Below are positions 1 to 12,873 of a stretch of DNA of 64,000 nt, in pieces. The stretch comes from Drosophila miranda. Lineage: Eukaryota > Arthropoda > Insecta > Diptera > Drosophilidae. The notes under the pieces are model-generated. The model had not been told where the DNA came from, made no database searches, and saw nothing but the letters and a program-made list of their open reading frames with translations. The stretch lies in contig NC_046675.1 in assembly GCF_003369915.1 (NCBI RefSeq), forward strand, positions 28,830,001-28,894,000, in the 5' to 3' direction. The translations under genes were made by a program, and so were the position numbers. Every line of letters begins with the position of its first letter. Position 1 is the first letter of the stretch.

Positions 1-838
1 TTGATATTGTTTGCTGTGTTGTGCAAATTAAAACAATTATATGAAATTATGCAAAGTACGCAGAAACTACGGGAACAACAGCAGCAGAAGCAGCGGCAAC
101 AAACTCAGCGACAACAACAGCTGCAGAAACGAGCTGACGGAAGCCAGCGATACGATACCCCAAAGTGAATGTCTGAGGAGGGGACTGGATTGACTGACTG
201 CCTTACTGAATGGCTGAATGGCTGAATGACTGACTGACTAACTGACTGACTGCTGGACTGCATCCAGCAATCCTAGTTGGAGGCATAGCAGCTGCCTGCA
301 GTTCCTGGTCAGACCTAAAATGTAATAATTTATGGCGCATACGCCCTGTGGTACACCGTACCCAAAATGCAATCTCCCCCAATCTGCATATCTACCCTTC
401 CCAATCTGCATATCTCCCCTGCCCAATCTGCCCATCCGACTATCTATATAAGGTGTAGAGATCGCTAGCTCTCTGCCATAAATTTCGCATCTTCTGCATG
501 CGTCTGTGGGCGTGTATCTCTCTCTCTCTCCACAAATTATGCAATCGACTGTGAGCCTTTTTTCGCTTTGTTCGTCTGCGTTCGGCACATTGACAACTCT
601 TGGTCTTGCTTCTCTGATTTGTGCAAGCCCCAGAGTACATTTATTATTTTCTGTTTGTATAATTTCTATTGCCCAATAAGGTACCTGCCGGCGTGTACGT
701 GTTTTTGCTAATAATTATTTATTTTGTTTACGTTTTTCGGCTTCTCCCACGATCTTGTGCAATAAATATTCATAATTTTGTTAACCAGCTAAATTATTGT
801 TTCTCCTTCTTTTTATTCCAGGCAATTCCAAATACAAA
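1..838 (+). promoter_or_regulatory. Upstream region and 5' UTR of the first chitin-binding gene
   Basis: No coding region is supported here. The first 250 bases hold CAG/CAA-rich and GACT-repeat low complexity. A TATA-like element (TATATAAGG) lies at 445-453 and could serve the gene starting at 839, but I cannot place an initiator with confidence. A pyrimidine tract followed by an AG at 820-821 looks like a splice acceptor, so the coding exon probably begins at 822, with a non-coding first exon somewhere upstream. The short reading frames in this stretch lack codon bias and splice partners. Confidence 0.35.
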
Positions 839-3800
839 ATGCGGTGTACGCAGCTCAATTTGTTGTGCGGTAAGTGGTTATGGCTAAGAAGTTTTTACCA
901 ATCAATTTTCTTGTTTTCACAAAATTCCCATATATTCTTCTGTCGTCAAGAAACTTGTAAAAACTGTTAATACAACTAAAGAAAAAATCGTTCCCAACTC
1001 TATCATGACATAAACTATGACATCCTTGACCTTGTCAGGTCTCACAATTTTTCCCATGATAGATCTTCCACCCAATGGCACATCCACTCTTCGCTCTTGA
1101 CAGCCAAACGCAACGCATTTTGGCCGCATGCGTGTGCCATGGCGGGGGCGGTAGCGGCTCAAACCCAAACCCAAACCCGGCCAAGATTGCGTTAATATGC
1201 CTTTGTCTTAGCCAGCAGTTGCGTGTGCTGTCTTAGCCGTGTCTTAGTCTTTCGTCTGTTTTGTTTTGGCGTGCGACAAATATTGTTTGGAACAAAAAAA
1301 GTAGAGGGAGACTTAGATTAAATGTGACTTTGATTTGAATTAATGGATTGGACGAGATGAATGCTTGAGAAATGCAATTTTTAACGGCTCATTAGGACGG
1401 ACACGGACACATTGGCGGAGCGGCCGAGACCCAAATGCCAGAGCGATCGGAATCGGCCCCAGACGCATAAGTGACAGCTCATCTCCCGTGAGTGGCAGAG
1501 TAGGCAAAGTCAACAATAGTCCGATAGTTTTGGAGCCCCGTCTGTGAGTAATTACGCGCCCATCGACAGCGCCTCTCAATTAAGCTCTGGCAAGACCATA
1601 CGCTGTGTGACCCGCTGTGAGGCTCACGAATCGAAGAAACCAAGCCGAAAGATACCCCGAATTGATGTGCTGTGTGGAGTATGGTTAATGCGATTGGGCC
1701 GAATCGAATTTTGAGACCCGGTTGCCAATCAACGGACATAAATTATGGGCAATTGTTTAATTTGTTTAAGGCAGCAATAGCAGCAACAGCAAACACCCTC
1801 GACGTCTTCTTCGTTCACGGGGTCTCCCATCCCATACATCCATACATCCATCCATCCACCGATGATTCATATAATCACTGTGATTATGCATCAAGTGGAC
1901 CTTGAATCTGTGGTGGTTATTTTGGTTATTCAATAGCCTCCCCTCTTATTTGGACAGTCTGTGCATCTGGTGGTGTCGCTGACATCTTCTTCTGGCGGCT
2001 ACATCATGACTTTTTATTTCTGTTTCTTTCTTTAATTGTTTTTATGGTTTAAGATTTAATTATTGCATTAGTAGGAATACTCGTAGAGTAGACGGTTGCC
2101 TAAGGTCAGTCACATTTAATCCCCATCCCCATTCCATCCACAGTCACCGCTTGCGTAATTTGGCAATGTCTGCATATGAGATTTTTCGAATGGAAAAGTC
2201 AAGGTCCGTTAGTCGACATTCTAAATAGAAGGAGAATCCCTAGCTAAAAACTTGATGAACCAGACATAATTAAAGTATCCGTATAATTGTTCATTTAAAG
2301 TCTCAGCAACTATGAAAATAATGCTCGAGTAGGAAGAAAAGTTTTATTATTTTCTAGAAATTATGGTACCGTTTATGTACTACTCTCATTTATGCATTCC
2401 TTGAATTCTATTTCAGCTCTTCTCCTACTGGCATTTCTAGGCCACACAAGCGCAGAGTCCAAGGTAAGAATATCCCCAACAATCATATCCAATACATCCG
2501 TAAACATATCGTCTGTCTTCTGGTTTCAGTACCGCACACCTGCCCGCATTTTGGCCAAGCAAACGGGTGCCACACAATTCGAGGAGGAGCGCTACGAGAC
2601 GCACACGAACTGCAATGAGCACAAGCATCATCTGAAGAAGCGCGCCTCTGACGAGGATGTGGACTATGAGGTATATCAGGGCGTGGTGGGAAGACCTGGC
2701 ATTGATTTTCCCATCTATCCAAGGATACCCAAGACTTCCTTTAGCTGTCGCTCCTTTGGCAATGGCTACTTTGCCGACATGGAAACGGATTGTCAGGTGA
2801 GTGGTGCAGAGAATACTCAGAGAATCTTGTGATTAATTTACTCCCATTTTAGGTCTTTCACATCTGCGAAGAGGGACGCAAGATCTCTTTCCTCTGTCCA
2901 AATGGCACCATATTCCAGCAGAGCGAACTCACCTGCGACTGGTGGTTCAAGGTGAACTGTTTGGGGTCCTCGGGCTACTATGCAGAGAGCTCTGAAATCC
3001 TCAACAAGCAGCGTGTCCATCGAGTGCGTCCCTCAGTGCCTGTCCAGGGATTCAATATTGTCGGCGGCGGCCTGAACATCAAGCCTAAGGTCACTCCAGT
3101 CGCTGGTCAAGCGAGAGCTGGTCCACGGAGCAAGCCCGACAGACGCATCGATTCCACGGAGGATGTGCCCGCCTCCGTGGAGAGCGTGGACTTTGACGAT
3201 GTTTCCGGAGAGAAACAGCGCAAGGTTCTGCCCAGCATCGATAATAATAGCAACGATCATGAGACCCAGATCACCGCCGAGAGCTCCTCCTTTGTGAGCG
3301 GCTCGGGCAAGCGTCGCAACAACAAAGGCAGCGACTCCAACAGGAACAGCAACGATGATATTACTGTGCTGAAACCCTCAAGGAGTAGGACGCCATTGGT
3401 CTCTCAAGAAAGGACTCCATTGGCCTCTCAGGCATCACAGGAAAGGGCACCTCTGGCCTCACACGAGAGAGCTCCACTGGCCGCCTCTCAGGAAAGAGGA
3501 GTACCACGTGGCGAATCCACAGAGCGGGCAAGAAATGGACAGCGTGGGCAGCATAGATGGAGGGAAAGTGGCAGCGAAGAGCACAGCAGGGAAAGAGAGA
3601 GGGAAAAGCCCATTCTTCAACTCAAAGAGAAACCCACCTCCAGCTCCCAACAGAATGAGAAACCCACCGCCAGCTCGCAACAGAAGGACAAACCAAACTC
3701 TGGCTCCCAACTGAAGGACAAGCCCAGTTCCCAACTGAAGGACAAGCCAGAGTTCTACGAGGCCCACTCCACGCGCTCCGTTCAACACACGACTCCTTAC

Positions 3801-6152
3801 TTTACGGCTGGAAGCTACTCCACCGCCCGTCGCCTTGAACCAAGCAAATCCACGCCCTTCTACACGCCCACTGTACCGAGTCTGGTCAAATCCAAGAGCA
3901 CGGAGGGAAAGCTGAACTACATTAAGGGAGGACACTCTGCCACGACACCAAATCCTAATCGTTTTGGAGGCGCCAGCTCTGTTATTTTCCTGGAATCGTC
4001 GGTGGCCCCTAAGATCAAGCCCACATCCAGTGGGAGCATCGAGTTAGACAGCACCTACAAGCCGGTGATTATTGGTATGAGACATCACTATGATGTGGCA
4101 AGTTCCGGGGAGTTCCGACCTCCAAGCAAGCCCAGCGAGAGTCGCGATTATCTGCCAACGACGCCATCTCCATCAGCCACGAGCAGTGGACCCACGTATC
4201 TGCCAAAGAGCGCCATATCCCCTAGAGGAAATGCAGCAGCAGCAGCAGGAGAAGATGCCCTGCTCTTTGCCCCCAATCCGGTGAAAGATGAGTCCGTCTT
4301 CCGAAATGTGCAGGAGATGCTGAAGACCATGAACCTGCTTAAAGATCAGTTTGAGGATGTGGAGCTGACTGGAGCGGCAGCGGCACCAGCAAGAGTTGGC
4401 CTGGAGATACCACCCTCCTCCGGACCAGATGCCTTGGTTTCTCTGGCCAAATATTTCGCCCAGGAACACAACGAAACGAGCAATGCTCTGGGAAAGCCAG
4501 AGAAGTCCGCAAAACCTGAAAAGACAAAGACGAAACTGTCAGTGAAGCCACCACCGCTGCCAACAGCCAAGCCATCGGACACCACAGCCATTCTGACAAC
4601 CTCCGAGAATCCGCCAGCCATCAGCGAGGATGCGGATGACATCAAGCATAGCCTTTTGAGTGACAACACAGTTCAGAAGTACAGCAGCCTCTTTGGATTG
4701 AAGCCCGCGAAGGGTCGTGTCGCTGGGGAGACGGACATCAGCTCTGGCCTGCTCTCGCCCAAGCCAAATGAGACAAAGTCTTTGCCGGAATCGGAGCAGG
4801 GCTCAAAGTACCAGCAGTTCCCTCAGATTGGAACCACTGGCTCTACCATTGGTGCTCTGGCCGAGAAGCCGGAGTCGCGTAAGATTGCCCAGATCTTCTC
4901 CAATGCCTTGTCCAGCTATCTGGATAATCCCGCCACATTCCGCGCTGAACTAGCGGCCCGTGCACGTCCCACAGAGCCACCGGTTACGCCCAACTTCAAG
5001 CCAGTAACCACCACGGACTCTTCGCTCTTCAGCGATGGCACGGCCAAGTACTATCTGCCCACCAAATCCATACCCGTGGCCACAACACCCACGCCACAGA
5101 GCATTGCGGTGGAAATCAATCACAAGTTCGATTCGACACCGGCCCCAGAGTACTCCACCACGACAGAGCTGTACGAGATTAGTACGAGCCGTGGACAGGA
5201 GCTGGAACTTTCAGCAGAGCTCTCCCCCCCCAGTGCGGACTCCGGAGAGGGAGACGAGTTCCTGCAGCAACAGCAAACCCAGTCCTTTGTGAAGTCCCGC
5301 AATGATCTGTTGGAGGACTCCAGGCCCCAGAAGCTGATCACCACCCACAAACCCACAGAGCACCCATGGGCATTGAAGTCTCAGACCGATTTCCTTGATC
5401 CTCTAACCATCAACGACGGTCTGATGAAGGAGCAACGCACCACAACAACCACAACAACAACCAAGGCACCATTTACATACCTTCCAAGGCTGCTATCGGG
5501 CGTGGGAACCACAACGCCCACACCCTCGCGCTTTGAGTGGGAGGACATCTTCAGGAGCTATGACATCCCCAGGGATGCGTTGCCTTCCAGCAGCGGCCTC
5601 CAGCGCATTGCCAACAAGTTGTTCGGGGGCCTCAACGAGCAGGAGGCCCTGCATCTGCGCAATGTGATGGCCAAGGCGGAGCACGATCGTCAGGTGTTGA
5701 GTCTGCTGCTGCTTCTCATCCAGACGTGCGACGATCACAATGGAAAGGCGCTGGAGCGATCCAGGAAGCATCTGCTCAATGCTCTCATCGATATTGATAG
5801 CAAAGTGCCAGCGGCAGGGAAATCCTCCAGGCAGAGGCTGGCCACCACCACCACACGCATTCCGGTGACCACATTCCGACGAAATGGTGGTGGCGAGTAC
5901 TTTACCAGCACCACGCCAGGGTACACCACCACGACAGATGTGCCCTTGTTCAGCACCACAACGGGGTCGGGCAGCAACGAGGAGACGACCAAATTCGAGA
6001 TACGCGTCGAGGACATTGAGGATGACTTGGGGGCGGCGGCGACAACGATGGCACCCACGCTGTTGCCTTTCGAGGGCAACTCGGATCGACGGGCCCTGGA
6101 GCTGCTCAAGTCATTATATTCGCTGGCATCGAAGTTCAGCAGCAGGCGGTAG
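839..6152 (+). CDS. Large secreted chitin-binding (CBM14/peritrophin-A) protein with Thr/Ser/Pro-rich tail
   Basis: Assembled exons: 839-869, 2417-2463, 2530-2796 and 2853-6152, giving 1214 residues. Residues 1 to about 24 form a hydrophobic signal peptide split by a phase-1 intron of about 1.5 kb. A single type 2 chitin-binding domain spans about residues 99-151 with the six expected cysteines (99, 114, 120, 130, 143, 151) and the PNGT-F motif; the exon 3/4 junction falls inside it, just before VFHIC. The remaining roughly 1060 residues are low-complexity, rich in Ser, Thr, Pro and Lys, with short repeats (SQERxPLAS units, LKDKPSS units and runs of Thr), typical of an extended, possibly O-glycosylated matrix protein. 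A single N-terminal chitin-binding domain suggests a cuticular protein of the CPAP1 kind, acting extracellularly in apical matrix; this role is inferred. It may correspond to D. melanogaster CG14608, from memory and not verified. The next gene downstream is a shorter relative on the same strand. Confidence 0.85.
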
Positions 6153-6670
6153 GCCGGGCCGGAGATCGTTGGCGGGTTCCTAGCGATATGCGAAAACTTT
6201 GCGAGTTAATGCCTAACTTTTAGTCAACTCCACTCCACATTCCATCCTTTCTCCACTTTTCAGTTTGATATTTTATAATTTAATTCTTACGATTTTCCGC
6301 ATGATTTTTCCACACTTTTCCACTCTCTTGTTAATTAATTTCGTTTAGCCAATGCAATTTTCGCAAATATTAGTTTGTAAATATGTAAAAGTTCGAAACG
6401 AAACGAAATGAAATGAAACGAAATACTCCCCTGAAATACTCGAGGCATAGACTTGGTTATTCCTGAATGCCCAGCCAAGCAGTTTCCGTATTAAGTATAC
6501 AATTTACTATATAATCGAGCGATGTATTAAATTAGTTTCATATTTTAGTTTTAACTAAAGAAAACAAAAAAAAAAACAAACCACTTTTCCATCCAGTATC
6601 CAGTATGAGCGATCTATTTTGAACCATCTGTATGTCTTGCTGTTCTGTTTGTAAATATTTATTTAAACTT

Positions 6671-6676
6671 AATAAA
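6671..6676 (+). terminator. Candidate poly(A) signal of the large chitin-binding gene
   Basis: AATAAA lies about 520 bases after the stop codon in an AT-rich stretch, followed by further AATAAA-like sequence. This fits a 3' UTR of about 0.55 kb. Confidence 0.5.
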
Positions 6677-7556
6677 GTACATATAAAAATAAAGAAAAAA
6701 AATATTAAATACAAGGTTTCTTTTGTCTGAGAAATGGAGAGGCGTGTGTGAAATAAATAAATGGAAGAATTGGGCTTCAGAATATTCCACTTTGTTTAAA
6801 CCCAAAACCCTTCAAAGCGGTTTACTTCTTAGGCCTCTGAAGAAAATATTTCTTGAAAGAGAGATAAATGAAGAAATGTAGGACAATCGGAATGCTTTAA
6901 AACTTGACAATCCTCCACTAAACTGATTAAACCATTACCATATTAGTCAGAACTTGCCATTACTCCTCTTCTGTTATCCCAAAGAACCCCATCCAAAGAT
7001 GTCTCCTTGACACAAATACGAGTGTGATTGCTGCTGTTTTTCCCAGCTCTAGTACAAATCTTGAAGACGCCGTATCGGGAAGGTCAGAACAGAACAAAAG
7101 TCATACAAATCCACAATGTAATCAAACGAAATTTAAATATTTTTGTCATTTTCGCAAGACACACTAATTCTGCAGCATCCATTCTAAAAAATCGTTGAAG
7201 GACAGGCCGAATCAGATAGAAATTGTATTGCACTTGAAATGGCCATAATATTCAATTGATCGCGGCGTCTATGTAAGTAAATATTACGTATACGTAATGC
7301 ATTTTATTGCCTGTACAAATGGTATAGGGTCCGGTCGGTGATATATGAATTCTGATAACTGGTAAACTGAAGCCCCCATAACAACAATGGATAATCCAGG
7401 GGTCATAAATCTGCTAAAGCGCAGTCACCAAGCGAACTGACGAACTGTCGTCGTCGTCGTCGTCGTCGTTGGTCTGTGGGCAGCTGCCACATAAATATGG
7501 CAAAGATGCAGCATCCATCGCATTGGCTGAGAACTGCAGCGAATTTCTGAAATTGG
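6677..7556. other. Intergenic region between the two chitin-binding genes
   Basis: AT-rich, with no reading frame I can support. It carries a short (CGT)n run at about 7447-7469, close to the promoter of the next gene. Nothing else was recognised. Confidence 0.5.
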
Positions 7557-7593
7557 TATAAATTTCTAACAACGTTCTTGCTTCGCCTACAGT
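7557..7593 (+). promoter_or_regulatory. Candidate TATA box and initiator of the second chitin-binding gene
   Basis: A TATAAATT box at 7557-7564 is followed about 33 bases later by CTACAGTTG, a fair initiator with A at 7591. This would give a 5' UTR of about 92 bases leading straight to the ATG at 7683. The spacing is slightly long but acceptable for a TATA promoter. Confidence 0.45.
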
Positions 7594-7682
7594 TGCTGTC
7601 GACGAGTGCCAGAGTGAGCCACGTACCCAAGGATTGAAAGGATATCAAATCACACAGAATCATTCTCATTTTGGACGAAATT

Positions 7683-9674
7683 ATGCAAGTCCATCGTTGC
7701 TGCTGTGGCGTTTTGGCAGGTGAGTCTTGGCCAATGCGTTGTGCTGACCCAGACCCACTCCCAGTTCACCCGTAGGCCTGGGCTTGGGCGGTACTCAACA
7801 GTGACGAGCGATCGGCTGTCCGCCCCATCATTATTAGCACTTCCTTTTTGGAGGGCGTCTGTCTGTCTAAGTTTTTGCTGCCTTGCATATTTACGATGCA
7901 TGCGTCTTGGGGCAGAGCTCAGAGCTCTGGAGTTGTTGTTGGCAGCCAATTGATGTTGGAGTGCGTTATTGTTGCAATAGGCACAGTGGAATTTGATTCT
8001 ACGCGAAAGATACAAATCTAGTAAAGGATGCATTAACCTATAAAATTACAGAGTAATCGGAGGGATAGTACTGGTTCTTTTTCCTCTCATTTCGAGACTC
8101 ATCTTTGGATAGTTACCATCTTTCTTTCTCCAAGGAAAAAACCTTCCAAAAACTTATAATTCTTGTACCACTGTGTGCCTCTGGCTGAGTAGGAAGCTGA
8201 TAAATAAAGATCGCAATGCAGAACCGTCTAAGACCGCGCTATCAGCACGCTAGAATCGCAACGTACTTGGCCTTAATACGGACACGAAAATCTTCACTTC
8301 GCTTCGGTTTGCTGTCGATGTGTGGCTGTGGCGTTCATTTCGATTTGGTGCGTCGACTGGCCCACAGCACGGAGCAGATCTTAGCCAGAGTTTCCACTCC
8401 CACTCACGATAATCGCTTTCTAATGTTTGTTCCAGTTCTGGTGCTGCTCTGGAGCGGAAGCTTAGCCCAATTGCAAGTCCAGGTGAGTCTGTAAAAGAGT
8501 CTCCTGGCATACGTCTCTTACCAATGAAATGTGTTCTGTTAAACAGGCTCAAAGTGGCTACAACTATGGGCGACCAGAGCTGGCCAGTGCCGGAGGTGTT
8601 ACGGCCGGGGGACGGCTCACTCCGGGCGCGTATCCCACAGGAACAGCCTTGCCTCTGACCCCCGCCCCCGCCACGACAGCCTATGGAGCGGGTTTGTTCC
8701 CTTCTCCCGCTGTGGGCTACACGCCAAGCGGACAGGCGACGACTGCTTTTGGAGCACCTGCCATTGTTCCCGGAACAGGAAGTCTTCCCCGGAGACCCTC
8801 GCCAGGAGGCATTGCAACAGCGCCCTCTCGCAGTGGACCCTATGGACCACAGACCTCTCAGTACGGCAATGCTCAAGTGTCCGCTGGCCGTGTGTCAAGT
8901 GGAAGAGGCAGCGAAGGCGATTACAGCGATGGAGATGGCGACTATTCGGCCATTCCGGGCACGCCGGGAGTGGATTATCCCGTGTACGCGCAGGTGCCAC
9001 GCACAAACTTCGACTGCACTCAGCAGCCACTGCCCGGATACTATGCGGATATCGAAGCCCAGTGCCAGGTCTTCCACATCTGCGCCCTCAACCGGACATA
9101 CTCCTTCCTCTGCCCCAATGGCACGGTCTTCAGCCAGGAGACACTCGTCTGCGTGTGGTGGAATCAGTACGATTGCGTCTCGGCCCCCAGTTTGTATGCA
9201 AACAATGCCTACATCTACGACTATTCCGTAGGAAGTGGCGCCAATGTCAATGCGAATCAAGGCTATCGTCAGGGACAAGTCGCGGCTACGACGGCATATG
9301 GAGCTCCAGTGTCGACCACTGCAACAGGTGGCGGTGCCTTAAGAGCCACTGGAGTGCCCCAGGTCGCCGGCTACAATGCCGGTCGCGGATCCTATCCCTC
9401 GCCCACACCCACGCCCGCGGCTCAATCTCAATCTCCGTATGGGGCAAGTGCTCTAATTCGTCCAGCCATCCTACCAGGCAATGTCCAGGCTTCCTCGGTA
9501 ACCAATCGTCTGGCACCCACTGGCGCAGCTGCCGGTCTTCTGGCCACAGCCGCCGGTGTCCTGCCCGACAATGGAGTGGTGGGCGGTTTTGGGCAGCAAC
9601 CGATTGTGGCAGGTGGCAACCGAGAATATCTGCCGCCAGCGAACGCTGGACAGCGTCAACGAGGCGCCGTGTAG
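7683..9674 (+). CDS. Secreted single-domain chitin-binding (CBM14) protein
   Basis: Exons 7683-7719, 8436-8482 and 8547-9674 give 403 residues. The signal peptide (about residues 1-23) is split by a phase-1 intron and followed by a 47-nt second exon, the same layout as in the gene upstream. The mature protein starts with a Gly/Pro/Tyr/Ala-rich region; then comes a type 2 chitin-binding domain at about residues 185-238 with six cysteines and the PNGT-F motif; then another Ala/Gly/Pro-rich tail of about 165 residues. Unlike its neighbour, the domain is not interrupted by an intron. The presumed role is binding chitin in cuticle or another apical matrix (CPAP1-like); the family assignment is firm, the tissue is not known from sequence. 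It may correspond to D. melanogaster CG14607 (recollection only). Confidence 0.85.
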
Positions 9675-10005
9675 GAGACCCTCTGGCACCTGTACCCGGT
9701 TATATGGCAATAGACACTGTGCATCCCTAGGCTTAGCGACATTTGCAACATCTTACTAGATTGTTAGGAGCTCCAAAACATACACAATTTAGTATCAGAA
9801 TCGTTGTACTTTCCATTCCATTTTAAATATACCATAAAGAATCTTTTTTACTGTGAAATTGTTTGTACCTTTTTTGGAAGGATTTTGATGTAAAACCGAT
9901 GATATACACGCATTCCTCTTAAACGAGCAAAACGCATATAAATTCTCTAATTTTAGCTCTTACAGTACCTTCTATAATATTTTTCTCTTGCTTTCCATTC
10001 AGTTT
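9675..10005. other. Convergent intergenic region
   Basis: About 330 bases between the stop codons of the chitin-binding gene (plus) and Noc3 (minus). It is AT-rich and must hold both 3' UTRs, so the transcripts probably end close together or overlap. There is no clear AATAAA for the plus-strand gene; CATAAA near 9832 is the nearest candidate. Confidence 0.4.
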
Positions 10006-12667
10006 TTATTGAAGCGCACTCAGAAAATCCAATTGCAATGTTTGTTTGTCTTTAGAGAGGGCCAATTTCCCTTCTTTCAGCAGCTTGTTGTATTCCTGTT
10101 TGAAATCCGACCGGATAAACATGGGCTTGCCCTTTTTCAGCTTGGGTTGTCCTGCTTTGGGCAGCGCTATCGCTGGATTAAAAGCCATTTGCGTGCTGTC
10201 GTACTGTGTAAAAAGCTCATGCGAGGTGCTGGAAAAAGGAAATAAAGGTTAAAACCAAATGGAAATAACATTTCATGGTTCACTTACAGTTTGCCAATAT
10301 CCGTGGGCAGTGCTCCATCACCCGATGCGGGCACACCATTGGCAATATGCATAGCCAGGCGCCGCACCGTGGGATGATAATGACGTGCCAGGATGGTGAG
10401 CTCGTACAGCGACGTTGCAGCCGCATTGCAGTACTCGGGGTCCTCCAATTCAGGATCATAGCGACCCGAGCCAATGGTGCAGTCCGTGTCGAGCAGGGCA
10501 TCCAGCACGGAAGTCAGCTGGAATGTCTGCTTGATGGTACCCAGTGTCGCCAGAGTGCCATTATGTAGCAGATACAAGCTGCCTGTTAGCAGACGCTTCA
10601 CAAACGCCATCAGACGCTGCTGGCTCATGTTGCGTCGCCGCTTGACCAGCACCTCGTCCAGAGTGCGCAGAATGATGGTAAAATCATCGTGATTCTTGCC
10701 CGCCTGCACGGCCAGCATATTCCGATAAAAATGCTGGTAGAAACGTATAGGATCAATGTTGAGGACCTCCCCCTGTCCAGAGAGGATAACAAAGATGGTT
10801 TGTATGCAGTGCAGACGCTCCCGATAGCCCAATTCGTCCTGTTCTTCGAGTATCTTATTGAGCACGTTGATAAGGTCTGAGAAAAAGTCCAGATTGATGA
10901 CATGAGCAAATCTGAAAGAGAAATCGAAAGATTATAGAGGCTTCAAGGGCGGCATTAAGAGCAAAACTCACTCTGCTAGACCTTCCAGTATAGCACTCAG
11001 AACACGTGATGTGGGATCATTTTTTAGCACACGAAAATAGATGTTGAATACCATTTTAATGATCTCCGTGAGCTTCTGTAGCTTCACTTGCTTGTTCTCC
11101 TCAGCGCGGGTCTCTTCGAGCTCCTTGTTCAACTCCGTCAGCTTCTTTCTCCGCTTACGTTCCTTTTTGGACATGCTGATCAATCGCTGGCGATGCGATT
11201 CCAGCTTCTTTTGCTTCAGCTCGTTCTCCTTCTCGGCATCCAGATTGACATTCTTGATCTTGAGACCCATCATGCAGGTGATGCACTCCACATGGACATT
11301 GTTCTGCTTCGTTTTGATCAAATGATTGATGCGACGCACAATAAACAGACTCATGTCCAACTTCTTGTCGTTGGCAAAAAGCGAGCGAAAGCATTGATTG
11401 ACTGCTTGACGCATGGTGCCATAGTGGCAGTTGAGCATGTAGACCAGCAGCTGGGCAATGTTCTGAACGTAATTGAAGTACGGATGCGCCTCCAGCAGCT
11501 CACACATGCACTGGACGGCCACGGTGGCCAGTTTCACGGTTTGTGGGTTCTTCACGCCTCCTCTTTTGTTCACCTGCGCCGTGAACTGTTCCAGCTTTTG
11601 CAGAAACTTCTTGAACTGCTGCAGGAGGGCATTCTCAAAGGTGACACGCTCCAGCGTGGCCTTGCGCACCGTTTGCATTTTGGTATCCACTTGTCCCACA
11701 CGATATTCGGGCAGGATGTCCTTAAAGATCTCCGTAACCGAGATCATGGCCAGCTTACGCACAGGCATTAGGTTGGGCAGCCCACTGGCAGGGTTTATTT
11801 CATCCATGAGCTCGTAAAGAGCATGAAAATTGCGCATCTTGTCCTCTGGCTTCTCCAGCATTCCCGAACAGATGATTCCGATGCGATACTTTTGACGCTC
11901 GAGCTCCTGCTGGCGGGCAATCAGCAGATCTGTGGTTGAAATCATTTTCTTTGTGGCCGGTATGGGCACTCCAGCTTCATCGTTGACTACATCATCATCG
12001 CTGTCCATAAATACACTGGCGTCGTCGTCCTCCTCTTCGTTAACCTCCACATCCGAATCCGCCTCCTCCTCTTGCTTCTGCAGCTTCGGCTTGGGCACGT
12101 AGTCCACTTCGGTGGTCCTGGTTATAATCTCGCCTTCCCTGGACTTGATGGGCAGCAGATTCACCTTAATCTTTTGCGTTTCCTCTTCCTTTTTGCTGGC
12201 CGTGGCGTAGGCCATTTCCAGGCCCACGGATTGCTGCTGATCATCCACATCTTCAACTGCCTTGGCCTTTCTTTTGCGTTTGTTTTCATTGAGCAGCGCC
12301 AGATCATCGCCATCCAGCATATCCGCAATGTTATCAAGCAGCAGATCATCGTCACCGTCGTCGTCGTCCGCCTCTAGAGGATCCAATCCCAAGGATGATA
12401 ATTTATTGTGCTTCTTGCGCTGTGCCAAATTATCACGCTTGCGTGCCTTTTGGGAGAATATACTGGGGCCCTTTTCGCGTTTGGAGCTCAGTTGATCACG
12501 TTTTTGTTTAATTTTATTTTGTTGCTGTTTGGTGAGCGGCGTTTTCTTGGACTTCAGATGCGCCGCACGCTTCACCGAGCTTATTTTCACCTTTTTCTGT
12601 CGGTAGAACAGTTGCATTTGAGTAATTTGAGGGTAATTATATTTAGTTAAGTACTTACCGCCCCCAT
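10006..12667 (-). CDS. Noc3: Nucleolar complex protein 3 (NOC3L orthologue)
   Basis: Minus-strand exons in order: 12667-12659, 12596-10972, 10911-10288 and 10228-10006, giving 826 residues. The N-terminal third is highly basic and acidic by turns (Lys-rich blocks, then DDDGDDD and EEEDDD runs), as in nucleolar proteins. The middle and C-terminal parts match the conserved NOC3/CBF core of alpha-helical repeats, including the FHALYELMDEINP and KTKQNNVHVECI segments. Noc3 works with Noc2 in 60S pre-ribosome maturation and export and has been linked to replication licensing in yeast; both are family knowledge. The first coding exon is only 9 nt (Met-Gly-Ala) with a good GGTAAGT donor. Reading through that intron instead would start at an ATG at 12617 and add an unrelated MQLFYRQ stretch; I prefer the spliced form. 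It is divergent from the G-patch gene, 206 bases away. Confidence 0.9.
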
Positions 12668-12873
12668 TATAGTTTATTTAATTTATAAAACGCGTAAATA
12701 CAAATTTTAAATGTTGATTTGTGAGCACATGGCAAATAAATGGGGCTGCCACTCTGCGGAGAAGTGCAACAGCTGTGGGTGCTGCCAGATCGATTAATTT
12801 AAGTTAACAGCGCTGCCACCACGTCTGGTGTTTCTGTTTCACAAAACAACAAAAACAAACCAAAACAAAAATT
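12668..12873. promoter_or_regulatory. Bidirectional promoter between Noc3 and the GPATCH11-type gene
   Basis: Only 206 bases separate the two start codons, so both promoters and both 5' UTRs must lie here. No TATA box fits either gene, as expected for broadly expressed genes. An A-rich leader with repeated CAAAAC units directly precedes the plus-strand ATG. Confidence 0.6.

Noticed and set aside
10968-12617. Noc3 start at 12617 without an intron
   Set aside because: The extra residues have no family resemblance, and a GGTAAGT donor with a matching acceptor gives a shorter, more typical basic N terminus.
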